Made by a program: the position numbers and the translations under genes
Notes under the pieces: generated by a model
Databases searched by the model: none
What the model was told of the DNA's origin: nothing
The model's input: only the letters and a program-made list of their open reading frames with translations
Part shown: positions 41,743-50,336 of the stretch, one piece after another
Numbering within the stretch: the first letter of the stretch is position 1
Layout of the letters: each line of letters opens with the position of its first letter
NCBI GenBank assembly: GCA_022750435.1
Contig: JAKIVS010000007.1
Span: forward strand, 1 to 64,000
Source of the DNA: Thermoplasmata archaeon
GTDB taxonomy: Archaea > Thermoplasmatota > Thermoplasmata > Lutacidiplasmatales > UBA184
Direction of reading: 5' to 3'
DNA length: 64,000 nt

Positions 41743-43173
41743 ATGGACCGCTACGAACGGGTGCCGATCGAGGAACAGCCCCCCGCTGAGCGGGTCCGGA
41801 AGTTCGCGCTGATCGACGAGCCGTACACGCTCGAGCAAGCCGTGCTCGAGGGGCAGCGGTGTCTCCAATGCGCGATGCCCTACTGTGTCCAAGGGTGCCC
41901 GATCACCCAGGATTGCCGGGGGTACAACATCCTCGTCGGGGAGCGAGATTTCGACGGCGCGGCGCGCCTCACGCTCCGCGACAACCCGCTCTCGACGGTG
42001 CTCTGCAAGACCTGCTACCACTTTTGCGAGGACGATTGCATCATGGCCGGGCGGGGCGTTCCCATCGCCATCCGCCACCTCAAGCGCGCGGCGCTCGACT
42101 TCGGAAAATCCGACCTCCTCTACGTCCCCTCCAAACGGCGGGAGGAACGGGTCGCCATCATCGGGGGCGGCCCGGCCGGGCTGATGGCCGCGTGGGACCT
42201 CGCCGTGCGGGGCCACCCCGTGACCGTCTTCGAGCAGGAGCCGTTCCTCGGCGGCCAAGTCAACACGATCCCCCGCTACCACCTCGAGAAGGACGACGTC
42301 GACACCGACCTGGCGCGCTGGAAGAACCTCGACGTCACCTTCGTCGTCGGCGAGAAGGCGGGGCCGGACCTTTCTCCGAAGAAGCTCCTGACGGACGGGT
42401 ACGAGGCCGTACTCGTCACCGTGGGAGCCTCGAAGGCGCGCGAGCTCAACGTGCCGGGGGAACATCTCCCGGGCGTCTACCACGCCCTCCCGTTCCTGCT
42501 CGCGATCAACAAGCGCCCCGAGGGCCTGTTCGGCCGGACCGGCCGCCGGGTGATCGTCATCGGCGCCGGGGACGTCGCCCTCGACGCGGCGCGGTCGGCG
42601 CGACGCCTCACCGGAGGGGGGGAAGTCCTCCTCGTCTACCGCCGTGGACCTGAGGACATGAAAGCCACGGAGGAAGAGAAAGCCGGCGGGGAGATCGAGG
42701 GCATCCGCTTCGTCTTCTACCGCTCGCCCAAGTCGATCGTCGGTTCCCAGCACGTCGAGGGACTGATGGTGGAGCGCACCGAGCATGGCCCGGTGGACGC
42801 GAAGGGCCGTCGTCCGCTCATCACGGTGCCGAACTCCGAGGAGCTCCTCCCGGCGGACATGGTCATCATCGCCGTCGGCGAGGTCGCCGACGTCGCGGGG
42901 TTCGAGCCCGACTACAAGTTCAAATTCGCCTCGATGGGCTGGCCGGAGGGCGCCCGCGACGACACGATGACGGAGGTCGAGGGGGTCTTCGCCACCGGCG
43001 GCCGGTCCGTGGTCCATGCGATGGGCGCGGGCGAGCGCGCCGCCGCGGCCATCGACGCCTACCTCGCGAAAAAACACGGCCGCGCGCCGGAGCCCCGCCC
43101 CGACCCCTTCGGTGGGACCACCCCGCCGCCGGTCGTGCCGCCGGGCTACGGCGCCCCGACGTGGACTCCGTAG
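41743..43173 (+). CDS. glutamate synthase small subunit (GltD)-like NADPH oxidoreductase
   Basis: A 476-residue flavoprotein of the GltD/NfnB/SudA family. CLQCAMPYCVQGCP near residue 45 and CKTCYHFCEDDC near residue 90 hold two 4Fe-4S clusters. VAIIGGGPAGLMAAWDLA near residue 140 binds FAD, and VIVIGAGDVALDAARSARR near residue 275 binds NADPH. VFATGGRSVVHAMGAGERAA is the C-terminal FAD motif. The chosen ATG at 41743 (MDRYERV) follows GGTGA at a good spacing. No GltB or NfnA is in the window, so its electron acceptor is open. Confidence 0.85.
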   Translation: MDRYERVPIEEQPPAERVRKFALIDEPYTLEQAVLEGQRCLQCAMPYCVQGCPITQDCRGYNILVGERDFDGAARLTLRDNPLSTVLCKTCYHFCEDDCIMAGRGVPIAIRHLKRAALDFGKSDLLYVPSKRREERVAIIGGGPAGLMAAWDLAVRGHPVTVFEQEPFLGGQVNTIPRYHLEKDDVDTDLARWKNLDVTFVVGEKAGPDLSPKKLLTDGYEAVLVTVGASKARELNVPGEHLPGVYHALPFLLAINKRPEGLFGRTGRRVIVIGAGDVALDAARSARRLTGGGEVLLVYRRGPEDMKATEEEKAGGEIEGIRFVFYRSPKSIVGSQHVEGLMVERTEHGPVDAKGRRPLITVPNSEELLPADMVIIAVGEVADVAGFEPDYKFKFASMGWPEGARDDTMTEVEGVFATGGRSVVHAMGAGERAAAAIDAYLAKKHGRAPEPRPDPFGGTTPPPVVPPGYGAPTWTP

Positions 43174-43330
43174 CGCCGGACCGAAGCGAGCCGTCCCGGT
43201 CGACGGGATTCGTGGTCGGCGTCCCACGCCGCGCCATCTCCGCGGGAGTTCGGGGTCGGTGGGCAACGGTCTCCGAGCTATGCAAAGACGCCGACGGGAC
43301 GACCGTCGCATCGGTCGTCGCGGGAGGTGT

Positions 43331-44608
43331 CTACGCCGCCGCCGAGACCGAGAAGACGCAGCCGCGCTGCGCGTGGCGGCGGGGGTCCGGCCGCGACACG
43401 TCGTAGCCGTTCCCAAGGCGGGTCTCCAGGGCGGCCTTGATCAGCTGGGGGCAGAGGATCCGCCCGACCTCGGGCGACTGCGCGACGCACGCGAAGCAGC
43501 CGTTCACCCGCAGCACGAGCGGCTGACTCTTGACCATGGAGAGGCGCCCCATCGCGTGGGTGTCGTAGTACGTCTGGAGCGAGCGGGCGACCTCGACGGG
43601 CGTCTCCCCCTCGAGCGACCGGCCGACCTCGCGGCCGACCTGGCGGCCGATGGTCGCAATCAGCTCCGTGATGTCGAGGGTCATGCCCGAGACCCCGGCG
43701 ATCCGCATTCCGAGCGCAGTCACGTCCCGGATCCGGTCGACCGACTCCGCCTCCCGTCCCTGGACGACCGGTAGGCCGGCGCTCACCGGCGTCTCGAGCT
43801 CGACCAAACGGCGCTCCACCTTCGAGCTCTTGCTCCACAGGCGTTGGTGATAGTCCCGCGCGAGCCGGAAGAACGACGGCGCGCTCGACCAGAGCGCCAC
43901 CTGGTGGGTGTCGGAAGCGCCCAGGCCCTCCGCGCCGGACACGTAGATGAGCGCCCCGGTCCGGTCGATGACCACCGTGCGGTTCGAGACCGGGCCGCTC
44001 GCATGGCGGAGCTCGCTGAACGTACCGAACAGCTTCGCCTCGGTCAGGTTCCCGAAGGTGACCTCGGTGACGACCCGCACGCGGACGCCGCGCTCGGACG
44101 CGTCCCGGAGGGCCCGGTCGACGCCGCCGTCGACCGCGCGGGAGAGCGAGAAGCCGCCCACGGCGACCCGGATCTCCTCCCGGGCCATACCGATCCGCTT
44201 GTTCAGGAACTTGTGGATCGTGTCCGGCCCCTCGAGGACCGTGAACCGGTGGGCGTCGCCGGTCGCGGGCGCCTCGAGGCTCTCGCGCCAATCCGCGAGC
44301 ACGCGCTCTCGGTCGCCTTCGAGGCGGCGGAGCTTGTCCCCGGCCCGCCGGATCCACCGATTGACCACGGCCTCGGGGGGGACGGCGGCGAAGCGCATCG
44401 GCCGCTGGCCGTAGGAGGTGACGAGACCGGCCGTCTCCAGTTGCCGGATGAACCGGTACGCCTCGGCCCGGTTCAGCGCCGAAAGGCGAGCGAGTTCGGC
44501 CGCAGTTTGCGGCCCCTCGCGGCAGAGCGCGAGGTAGAGGCGGGCCCCCTGTTCCGGGACCCCGTGCTCGACGAGCAGACCGTGGAGGCCCCCGTTCGGC
44601 TGCCCCAC
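43331..44608 (-). CDS. TrmB-family transcriptional regulator with a C-terminal sensor
   Basis: A 425-residue regulator. The N-terminal winged helix (VPEQGARLYLALCREGPQTAAELARLSALNRAEAYRFIRQLETAGLV) is clear. A TrmB middle domain spans residues about 110-240 (FTVLEGPDTIHKFLNKRIGMAREEIRVAVGG, SGAEGLGASDTHQVALW). The last 160 residues are an extra module with CFAC near residue 370, a third Cys (ILCPQ) and a fourth (RGCVFSV), which could bind a metal or ligand. GTG start 44608, 26 bases after TAAAA at 44632-44636, so leaderless. The target genes are unknown. Confidence 0.82.
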   Translation of the reverse strand: MGQPNGGLHGLLVEHGVPEQGARLYLALCREGPQTAAELARLSALNRAEAYRFIRQLETAGLVTSYGQRPMRFAAVPPEAVVNRWIRRAGDKLRRLEGDRERVLADWRESLEAPATGDAHRFTVLEGPDTIHKFLNKRIGMAREEIRVAVGGFSLSRAVDGGVDRALRDASERGVRVRVVTEVTFGNLTEAKLFGTFSELRHASGPVSNRTVVIDRTGALIYVSGAEGLGASDTHQVALWSSAPSFFRLARDYHQRLWSKSSKVERRLVELETPVSAGLPVVQGREAESVDRIRDVTALGMRIAGVSGMTLDITELIATIGRQVGREVGRSLEGETPVEVARSLQTYYDTHAMGRLSMVKSQPLVLRVNGCFACVAQSPEVGRILCPQLIKAALETRLGNGYDVSRPDPRRHAQRGCVFSVSAAA

Positions 44609-44659
44609 GGCCTTCGAGGCCGCCGACGGGATAAAAGGACGGCGAGACGACGGGACGAT

Positions 44660-45301
44660 CTAGAGCGCGGCCTGGAAGTCTTCGATGGTGAGCGGGTACG
44701 GGACTTCGGCCCCGCCCGCCCGCGCCCGCAGCACTTCGCGCGAGAGCAGCCAGTAGACGGTCGCGAGCGCGACCCGTCCCTTGTTGTTGGCGGGAATCAC
44801 CAGGTCGACGTTCCGCGTCTCGTTGTTCACGTCGCAGAGGCCGACGACGGGGATGCCGATCGAGACCGCCTCGCTGAGCGCCTGCTGGTCGGTCGCCGGG
44901 TCCGTCACGACGAGGACCTTGGGCTCGAAATAGTCGGCGAGGCTCGGATTGGTGAGGCAGCCCGGGACGAATCGCTCGGAGTAGGAGACCGCCCCGATCG
45001 TCTTCGCGAAGACCCGGACCGGCTTCTGTCCGTACTGGCGCTGCGAGACGGAGAGGATCTTCTCGGCGGGGTAGCGGGAGAGGAACTTCGCGGCGAGCCG
45101 AATCCGCCGGTCGGTCTCGCGGATGTCGAGGACGTGGAGGCCGTCGAACCGGACCTTGTAGACGAATCGGCGCATCGACGCCGACTTCTGCTGGGTGCCG
45201 ATGTGGACGCCGCTCGTGAGGTAGGTCTCCTCCGGGATGAGGAGCTCCCCCGGCCGCGTGTCCTGGCCGTCGCTCTCCGTCGGGGGGAGCGGCTCGGCCA
45301 T
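44660..45301 (-). CDS. rps2: 30S ribosomal protein S2
   Basis: Archaeal S2 of 213 residues. LTSGVHIGTQQKSASMRRFVYKV near the start is the family opening, and FVPGCLTNPSLADYFEPKVLVVTDPATDQQALSEAVSIGIPVVGLCDVNNETRNVDLVIPANNKG is the core rRNA-binding region. The ATG at 45301 is chosen because TGAGG precedes it at a good spacing; a TTG 18 bases upstream would overlap the enolase stop. Last gene of the mcmA-mce-eno-rps2 series. Confidence 0.94.
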   Translation of the reverse strand: MAEPLPPTESDGQDTRPGELLIPEETYLTSGVHIGTQQKSASMRRFVYKVRFDGLHVLDIRETDRRIRLAAKFLSRYPAEKILSVSQRQYGQKPVRVFAKTIGAVSYSERFVPGCLTNPSLADYFEPKVLVVTDPATDQQALSEAVSIGIPVVGLCDVNNETRNVDLVIPANNKGRVALATVYWLLSREVLRARAGGAEVPYPLTIEDFQAAL

Positions 45302-45315
45302 GGCGTCCTCAGGGG

Positions 45316-46533
45316 TCAATGTGGGGCCTCGGTGGCGCCGCCGAGACGCAGGAGTTCATTTAGTTTTGCCACGCGTTCTCCGCCCAGCAAACCGCACTTG
45401 AGGCCGGCCGAGCCGAACGCGACCGCGACGTGGGCGAGCCACCCTTCCGGGAGGTCCCCGGACCGGTGGGAGGTCACGGTCGCCATCCCGTTCGCCTTCG
45501 CGAGCGCGACCGTCGCGAGGGTGTCGGTGAGGGTGCCGACCTGGTTGACCTTGATCAGGATCGCGTTCGACGACTTTTCGGCGATCCCCCGACCGAGGCG
45601 GGAGCGCTTCGTCGTGTAGATGTCGTCGCCGACCACGAGGCATTTCGAGCCGACGGCGGCCGTGAGTTGCGCGAACGGTCCGAACGCCTCCTGGTCGAAC
45701 GGGTCCTCCACGTACCGCAGGTCGTACCGGTCCACGAGCTCGGCCACGAAGGCGACCTGGCCGTCCGAGTCCAGGGTCCGGTCCTTGTAGCGGTACTTCC
45801 CGTCAGAGTAGAATTCGCTCGCCGCCAGGTCGAGGCCCGGATACACCGGCAGCTTCGTCGTGTCGCGAACGCTCGCGCAGGCGGCGGTCAGGATCTCGAG
45901 CGCCTCGATATTCCCGATCGGAGCGACCCAGCCGCCTTCGTCTCCCCGGCCGAGCGCGAGCGTCGGGTACGCTTTGTGGATCGCCTCCCCGACGGCGCGG
46001 TGGACCGCGATGGCGGCCCGCACCTCCTCGAGGGGAGTGGCGTCGGGAGCGTAGGCGTGGAACTCCTGGATGTCCGGTCCACCGATCGCGTGTCGGCCGC
46101 CGTTGAGGCAGTTCCCGACGACCGCGGGCCATTGGGACGGGTGCGCCGCGGCCCCGAGGGACTCGGCGAGGGTGCGACCGTCCTCGGCCGCATGCGCGAG
46201 GGCCGCGGCGAGGGAGAGCGCGGTGGCGGTGTTGCCGCCGATCCGGGAGAAGTTCTCCGTCCCGTCGACTTCGTGGAGCTTCGCGTCGAACCCCGCTTGG
46301 TCCGCCACGTCGCGCGCGACGAGTGCCGGCCGAAGGTCGCGCGCGGCGGTGGCCATCGCCTCGGTCACGCCGCCCTTTGGGAACGCCTGGACCTCGTGGG
46401 TCCCGGTGCTCTCCCCGCTCGGACCGCCCGCGGTTCCCCGGAATCCCCGCGCGGTCTCGACCGTCGCCTCGAGCGTCTCGCGGCCGCGGCTATCGAAGAT
46501 CCGACGGAATCGGACGTCGGTGATGACGCTCAT
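45316..46533 (-). CDS. eno: enolase (phosphopyruvate hydratase)
   Basis: Glycolytic/gluconeogenic enolase, 405 residues. FDSRGRETLEATVET near residue 13 and GPSGESTGTHE are N-terminal motifs. GDEGGWVAPI and YVEDPFDQEAFGPF supply the metal-binding acids. GDDIYTT is the next metal site. ILIKVNQVGTLTDTL holds the catalytic Lys, and TSHRSGDL the catalytic Ser/His region. GLKCGLLGGERVAKLNELLR ends the protein. It overlaps the epimerase gene by ATGA and sits directly before rps2, a pairing seen in many archaea. Confidence 0.96.
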   Translation of the reverse strand: MSVITDVRFRRIFDSRGRETLEATVETARGFRGTAGGPSGESTGTHEVQAFPKGGVTEAMATAARDLRPALVARDVADQAGFDAKLHEVDGTENFSRIGGNTATALSLAAALAHAAEDGRTLAESLGAAAHPSQWPAVVGNCLNGGRHAIGGPDIQEFHAYAPDATPLEEVRAAIAVHRAVGEAIHKAYPTLALGRGDEGGWVAPIGNIEALEILTAACASVRDTTKLPVYPGLDLAASEFYSDGKYRYKDRTLDSDGQVAFVAELVDRYDLRYVEDPFDQEAFGPFAQLTAAVGSKCLVVGDDIYTTKRSRLGRGIAEKSSNAILIKVNQVGTLTDTLATVALAKANGMATVTSHRSGDLPEGWLAHVAVAFGSAGLKCGLLGGERVAKLNELLRLGGATEAPH

Positions 46534-46928
46534 CGCGGAGCTCCGACGAACTCGACCAGGACACCGTGGAACGACGCGGGGTGGGCGAATCCGACCGTCC
46601 GGCCGCGCGCCCCGATGCGGGGGGTCTCGTCGATCAGGCGTCCTCCATGGGCCTTCACGTTGGCCAGCGCCTCACCGACGTCGGGAACCTGGAAGGCGAG
46701 GTGGTGGATCCCCTCCCCCCGTTTCTCGAGGAACTTTCCGACGGCCGACTCCGGCCGGAGAGGTTCGAGGAACTCGAGATGCGATTCCCCGGCTTCGAGG
46801 AACGAGACGCGGACCCCCTGGGTCTCCACGTTCTCCGGGGGCGAACCGTGACCGCCCACGACCGGTTCGTACTTCGCCAAGGCGTCCGAAAGGCTCCGGA
46901 CCGCAATTCCGAGGTGGTCGATCTGCAT
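46530..46928 (-). CDS. mce: methylmalonyl-CoA epimerase
   Basis: Vicinal-oxygen-chelate fold enzyme of 132 residues that interconverts (R)- and (S)-methylmalonyl-CoA. MQIDHLGIAVRSLSDAL gives the first metal His, SHLEFLEPLRPESAVGKFLEKRGEGIHHLAFQV the next His and Glu, and GVLVEFVGAP the last Glu. It lies 13 bases downstream of the mutase large-subunit gene and overlaps eno, forming one operon. Works with mcmA, mcmB and meaB in the window. Confidence 0.94.
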   Translation of the reverse strand: MQIDHLGIAVRSLSDALAKYEPVVGGHGSPPENVETQGVRVSFLEAGESHLEFLEPLRPESAVGKFLEKRGEGIHHLAFQVPDVGEALANVKAHGGRLIDETPRIGARGRTVGFAHPASFHGVLVEFVGAPR

Positions 46929-46941
46929 CGGCGCGCTCCCC

Positions 46942-48618
46942 TCAGAACGTCCTCGGCGGGCGGTACTCTCCGAACAGGCCCCGCCACAGCTCGGCGACCT
47001 CGCCGAGCGTCGCGCCCGCGCGCACGGCGGCGAGCAGCGGCGGCATGACGTTGTGGCCCGCCTCAGTCTCCCGACCGAGAGTCTCTAGGGCCGTTCGGCT
47101 CTTCGCCGCGTCCCGCTCCCGGCGCCATCGCTCGAGGTCGCGGCGTTGGCCGCGCTCCAGCTCGGGTGATATGGTGAGACCGCGCTTCTGGCCGGCGCCG
47201 GACTCGTCCGGGAACAGGGAGAATCCGTCGTTCCCCTCCGCGAAGGCGTTCACGCCGACGACGAGCTCCTCCTTCGCCTCGCGGGCCCGGGCGATCCGGT
47301 ACGCCTCGCGGGCGATCTCGGCCTGGAAGAATCCCTTCTCGACGGCGACCAGGGCCCCGCCCATCGCTTCCACCCGGTCGAGGTACGCGCGCGCCTCGGC
47401 TTCGATTCGGTCGGTGAGGTACTCGATCTCGTACGCCCCACCGAGCGGGTCGATCGTGGACGGAACGCCGGACTCCTCTGCCAAGATCTGCTGGGTCCGA
47501 AGGGCGAGTCGAGCCGACGCCTCGGTCGGCAGGCCCCGGGCCTCGTCGAGCGCGTTGGTGTGGAGGGACTGGGTCCCGCCGAGGACCGCCGCGAGCGCCT
47601 CCAGGGTGGTTCGGACCACGTTGAGCTCGGGCTGCTGCGCGGTGAGCGACGAACCCGCCGTCTGGGTGTGGAACCGCATCGCCCAGCTCCGGGGATTTCG
47701 GGCCCCGAGAGTCTCCTGGGCCACGGACGCCCAGAGCCTCCGGGCCGCCCGGAACTTCGCGATCTCCTCGAGGAAGTTCCGGTCGGAGGAGAAGAAGAAC
47801 GAGAGGCGCGGAAGGAACTCGTCGCGGTCGAGCCCGCGGGCCACGGCGGCGCGCACGTAGGCGATGGCGTTCGCGAGGGTGAAGGCGACCTCCTGGGCGG
47901 CGGTCGACCCGGCCTCGCGCATGTGGTAGCCGGAGACGGAGATGTAGTTCCACTGCGGCATCTCGCGCGTCGCGAACTCGATGACGTCGGTGGTGAGGCG
48001 GATCGACGGCTCGGGCGGGTAGATGTACGTCCCGCGGGCGATGTACTCCTTCAGGATGTCGTTCTGCACCGTCCCGCCGAGCTTCGCCCGGGGCACCTCG
48101 GCCTCCTCCCCGACGGCCACCAGCAGGGCGAGGAGGATGGGCGCCGTGGCGTTGATCGTCATCGAGACGGTGGCGCGGTCGAGCGGGATCCCGTCGAACA
48201 TCCGGCGCATGTCGCCGAGGCTCGTGATGGCGACCCCGACCCGGCCGACCTCCCCCTTCGCCTTCTCGTGGTCCGAATCGTAGCCGATCTGGGTCGGCAG
48301 GTCGAAGGCGGTCGAGAGCCCGGTTTGTCCGCGCTCGAGCAGGAACCGGAAGCGTTGGTTCGTTTCGCGCGCGCTTCCGAATCCGGAGTACTGGCGCAGG
48401 GTCCACAGTCGCCCCCGGTACATCGTCGGCTGGACGCCGCGGGTGTAGGGCGGCACCCCCGGAAACCCCAGGTGGTCGACGGCCACGGCGTCCGGGTCGT
48501 CGGGAGGACCGACCAGGAGCGGGATCGCCCCGCCCTCGACCTTGGCCCCGATTTGGGCCCGCGCCGCCGCCTCCCAGCGCGCCTTCGGATCGGCCCCGGT
48601 CCGTCGACGTGCCGGCAT
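46942..48618 (-). CDS. mcmA: methylmalonyl-CoA mutase large (catalytic) subunit
   Basis: Catalytic TIM-barrel subunit of 558 residues, the archaeal split type without a B12 domain. [27 protein letters not shown] near residue 60 is the substrate-binding region with the Tyr of true methylmalonyl mutases. [38 protein letters not shown] and [20 protein letters not shown] are further signatures. ATTAAT at 48642-48647 is centred 26 bases before the ATG, overlapping the pheT stop. With the epimerase and the mcmB/meaB operon at 11.3-12.7 kb it gives propionyl-CoA to succinyl-CoA conversion, except for the missing carboxylase. Confidence 0.95.
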   Translation of the reverse strand: MPARRRTGADPKARWEAAARAQIGAKVEGGAIPLLVGPPDDPDAVAVDHLGFPGVPPYTRGVQPTMYRGRLWTLRQYSGFGSARETNQRFRFLLERGQTGLSTAFDLPTQIGYDSDHEKAKGEVGRVGVAITSLGDMRRMFDGIPLDRATVSMTINATAPILLALLVAVGEEAEVPRAKLGGTVQNDILKEYIARGTYIYPPEPSIRLTTDVIEFATREMPQWNYISVSGYHMREAGSTAAQEVAFTLANAIAYVRAAVARGLDRDEFLPRLSFFFSSDRNFLEEIAKFRAARRLWASVAQETLGARNPRSWAMRFHTQTAGSSLTAQQPELNVVRTTLEALAAVLGGTQSLHTNALDEARGLPTEASARLALRTQQILAEESGVPSTIDPLGGAYEIEYLTDRIEAEARAYLDRVEAMGGALVAVEKGFFQAEIAREAYRIARAREAKEELVVGVNAFAEGNDGFSLFPDESGAGQKRGLTISPELERGQRRDLERWRRERDAAKSRTALETLGRETEAGHNVMPPLLAAVRAGATLGEVAELWRGLFGEYRPPRTF

Positions 48619-48641
48619 TCGGCGTCCGACCGGGACACGCT

Positions 48642-48647
48642 ATTAAT
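48642..48647 (-). promoter_or_regulatory. TATA box of the mcmA operon
   Basis: ATTAAT, in the last codons of pheT, is centred 26 bases before the mcmA ATG at 48618. Confidence 0.6.
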
Positions 48648-50334
48648 CGACTTCGGCGCGTCGTACGAGGGGCCAAAACGCCGACAGGTCGAGCTCGGCC
48701 CACGCGACGGGAACGGGCACGCGCAGGCTGGTCAGCACCGCGGGGTGGATCTCGCCGGTCTCCCCGATCGATTCCCCCGCCAGCCGGAGCCGGGCGGCCC
48801 GGCCCGGGATCGTACCTGGAATCTCGACGGGCTCGCGCACGCCGACCGCGGCAAACGTCCGGGTGAGGTAGTCGAGCATCGAAGCGCCGTCGGCGAACCC
48901 GGCCCCCTCCCCCGCGAGGAGGATCCCGGCCCGGTAGCCGGTGCGTCCGCCGGTCTCCGAGGACGGGTCGGCGACGACGACCGGGCCGACCTCGTACATT
49001 CGTTGCGGGTAGGCGTGGCGCACGTTGTGGGAGAGGCTCGTGAGCAGCGACGGGAGCATCCGGTTCCGGAGCTGGGAGAACAGCTCCGAGACCGGATTGG
49101 CGAGCGCGATGGCGCCCGACGGGGCCAGCAGGCGGTCGAGGTCGCGGCCGACGAGCATGGGCGTGTAGAGCTCGGCGTAGCCGAGTCCGAGGAGAAGGTC
49201 GGCGACCTGCCGCCGGAACACGCTCTCCGGGCGACGTCGTCCGCGGGTGAGGCTGGGGGGGACGACGCCGTCCTCGGCGCGGACGCCGCGGGCGAGGATC
49301 ACGTCCTCGGCGACGTCGACGGCGGCGAGGACGTCCGGCCGCCACGGCGGCACATCGACCGCGAAGCCGCCCGGGATCGGATGGGCGTTCAGTCGGCTCG
49401 CCGAGAGGAGATGTTCCGCCTCCGGGACGGTGTAGATCCGGCCCGACAGGGCGTCGAGCGTGGCGAGGGGCAGTTCGATGCGGCGGGTGGCGACCACGCT
49501 GGTCCCGGTGTCGGTCCCCTCGGGCCCCTCGACGGCCACGGGGATCACGGACCATCCGTTGGCGACGAACACGAGAGAGAGGAGTCCGAGGCTCTCGCGG
49601 ACTCGAGCCAGACTGGTTCCGGTGGACTCGAGGAGGAGGGACCGGTCGCCGGGCCGCGCCTCGCCGGACTCTCGGCTGTTCAGGAGGGGAGGGACGCTCA
49701 GGATCTTGCCGTCCGCGTCCGTCAGCGCCAGCATCCGGTCGCCCACGACACCGAGCGCCCCATACCGGAGCGCGAGAGGGTGCGTGGAGAGGAACGTGCG
49801 CCCATCGAGGGCGGTCTCCGCGTCCAGCGGCACGAACCGAACCTCCTCGATCGGTCGGAGGGAGTACCGGACCGGGAATCGGAAGCGGTCGGTCGGGTAG
49901 ATGCCGATGCTCGCCCGCTTTCGGTCCGCGCCGAACGTCGCGTGGAGGAGCTCCTGGAATCGGATCGCCTCATCGAGGAGGCCCGCCGTGAGCGGCCGGT
50001 CCGCGGGCGCCTCGACGACGACCCCCGCGATCGCCGGTCGGATCGAGGCGACGGACGGGTCGGCCCGGAGGACCGGGGCGGGTCCGGGCCACGCGCCGAG
50101 GCGGATAGGCACGCCCCCGTGGGCACCTCCCAGGTTCGGCGTGAGCGCGAGCGCAAGACCCGCCTCCGTCAGGAGGTCGAGACGGTCGGCGGTTGCCTCG
50201 ATGGTGACCTGACCCTCCGCCGCCCCGTCGAACTCCGCCTTCGTCTCCCAAAGACGGTCGTGGAACTCCTCGTCCGTGAGCTCGCGTCCGAGCGCTTCGA
50301 TGAGCCGGCTCCGGGGAAGGACCGCGCGCGGCAT
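48643..50334 (-). CDS. pheT: phenylalanyl-tRNA synthetase beta subunit
   Basis: Archaeal-type PheRS beta of 563 residues. Its tRNA-binding/editing B3-B4 region is present (TFGADRKRASIGIYPTDRFRFPVRYSL near residue 135). The PPWRPDVLAAVDVAEDVILARG motif near residue 305 is the B5 domain. ELYTPMLVGRDL and LANPVSELFSQLRNRMLPSLLTSLSHN are the catalytic-like core. Starts two bases after pheS and shares its mRNA. Residue count matches archaeal homologues. Confidence 0.95.
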   Translation of the reverse strand: MPRAVLPRSRLIEALGRELTDEEFHDRLWETKAEFDGAAEGQVTIEATADRLDLLTEAGLALALTPNLGGAHGGVPIRLGAWPGPAPVLRADPSVASIRPAIAGVVVEAPADRPLTAGLLDEAIRFQELLHATFGADRKRASIGIYPTDRFRFPVRYSLRPIEEVRFVPLDAETALDGRTFLSTHPLALRYGALGVVGDRMLALTDADGKILSVPPLLNSRESGEARPGDRSLLLESTGTSLARVRESLGLLSLVFVANGWSVIPVAVEGPEGTDTGTSVVATRRIELPLATLDALSGRIYTVPEAEHLLSASRLNAHPIPGGFAVDVPPWRPDVLAAVDVAEDVILARGVRAEDGVVPPSLTRGRRRPESVFRRQVADLLLGLGYAELYTPMLVGRDLDRLLAPSGAIALANPVSELFSQLRNRMLPSLLTSLSHNVRHAYPQRMYEVGPVVVADPSSETGGRTGYRAGILLAGEGAGFADGASMLDYLTRTFAAVGVREPVEIPGTIPGRAARLRLAGESIGETGEIHPAVLTSLRVPVPVAWAELDLSAFWPLVRRAEVD

Positions 50335-50336
50335 GA

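Noticed and set aside
43174-43330. A small plus-strand gene (from 43161) between the GltD-like gene and trmB
   Set aside because: The frame overlaps both neighbours, has no promoter box, and shows shadow-like composition.
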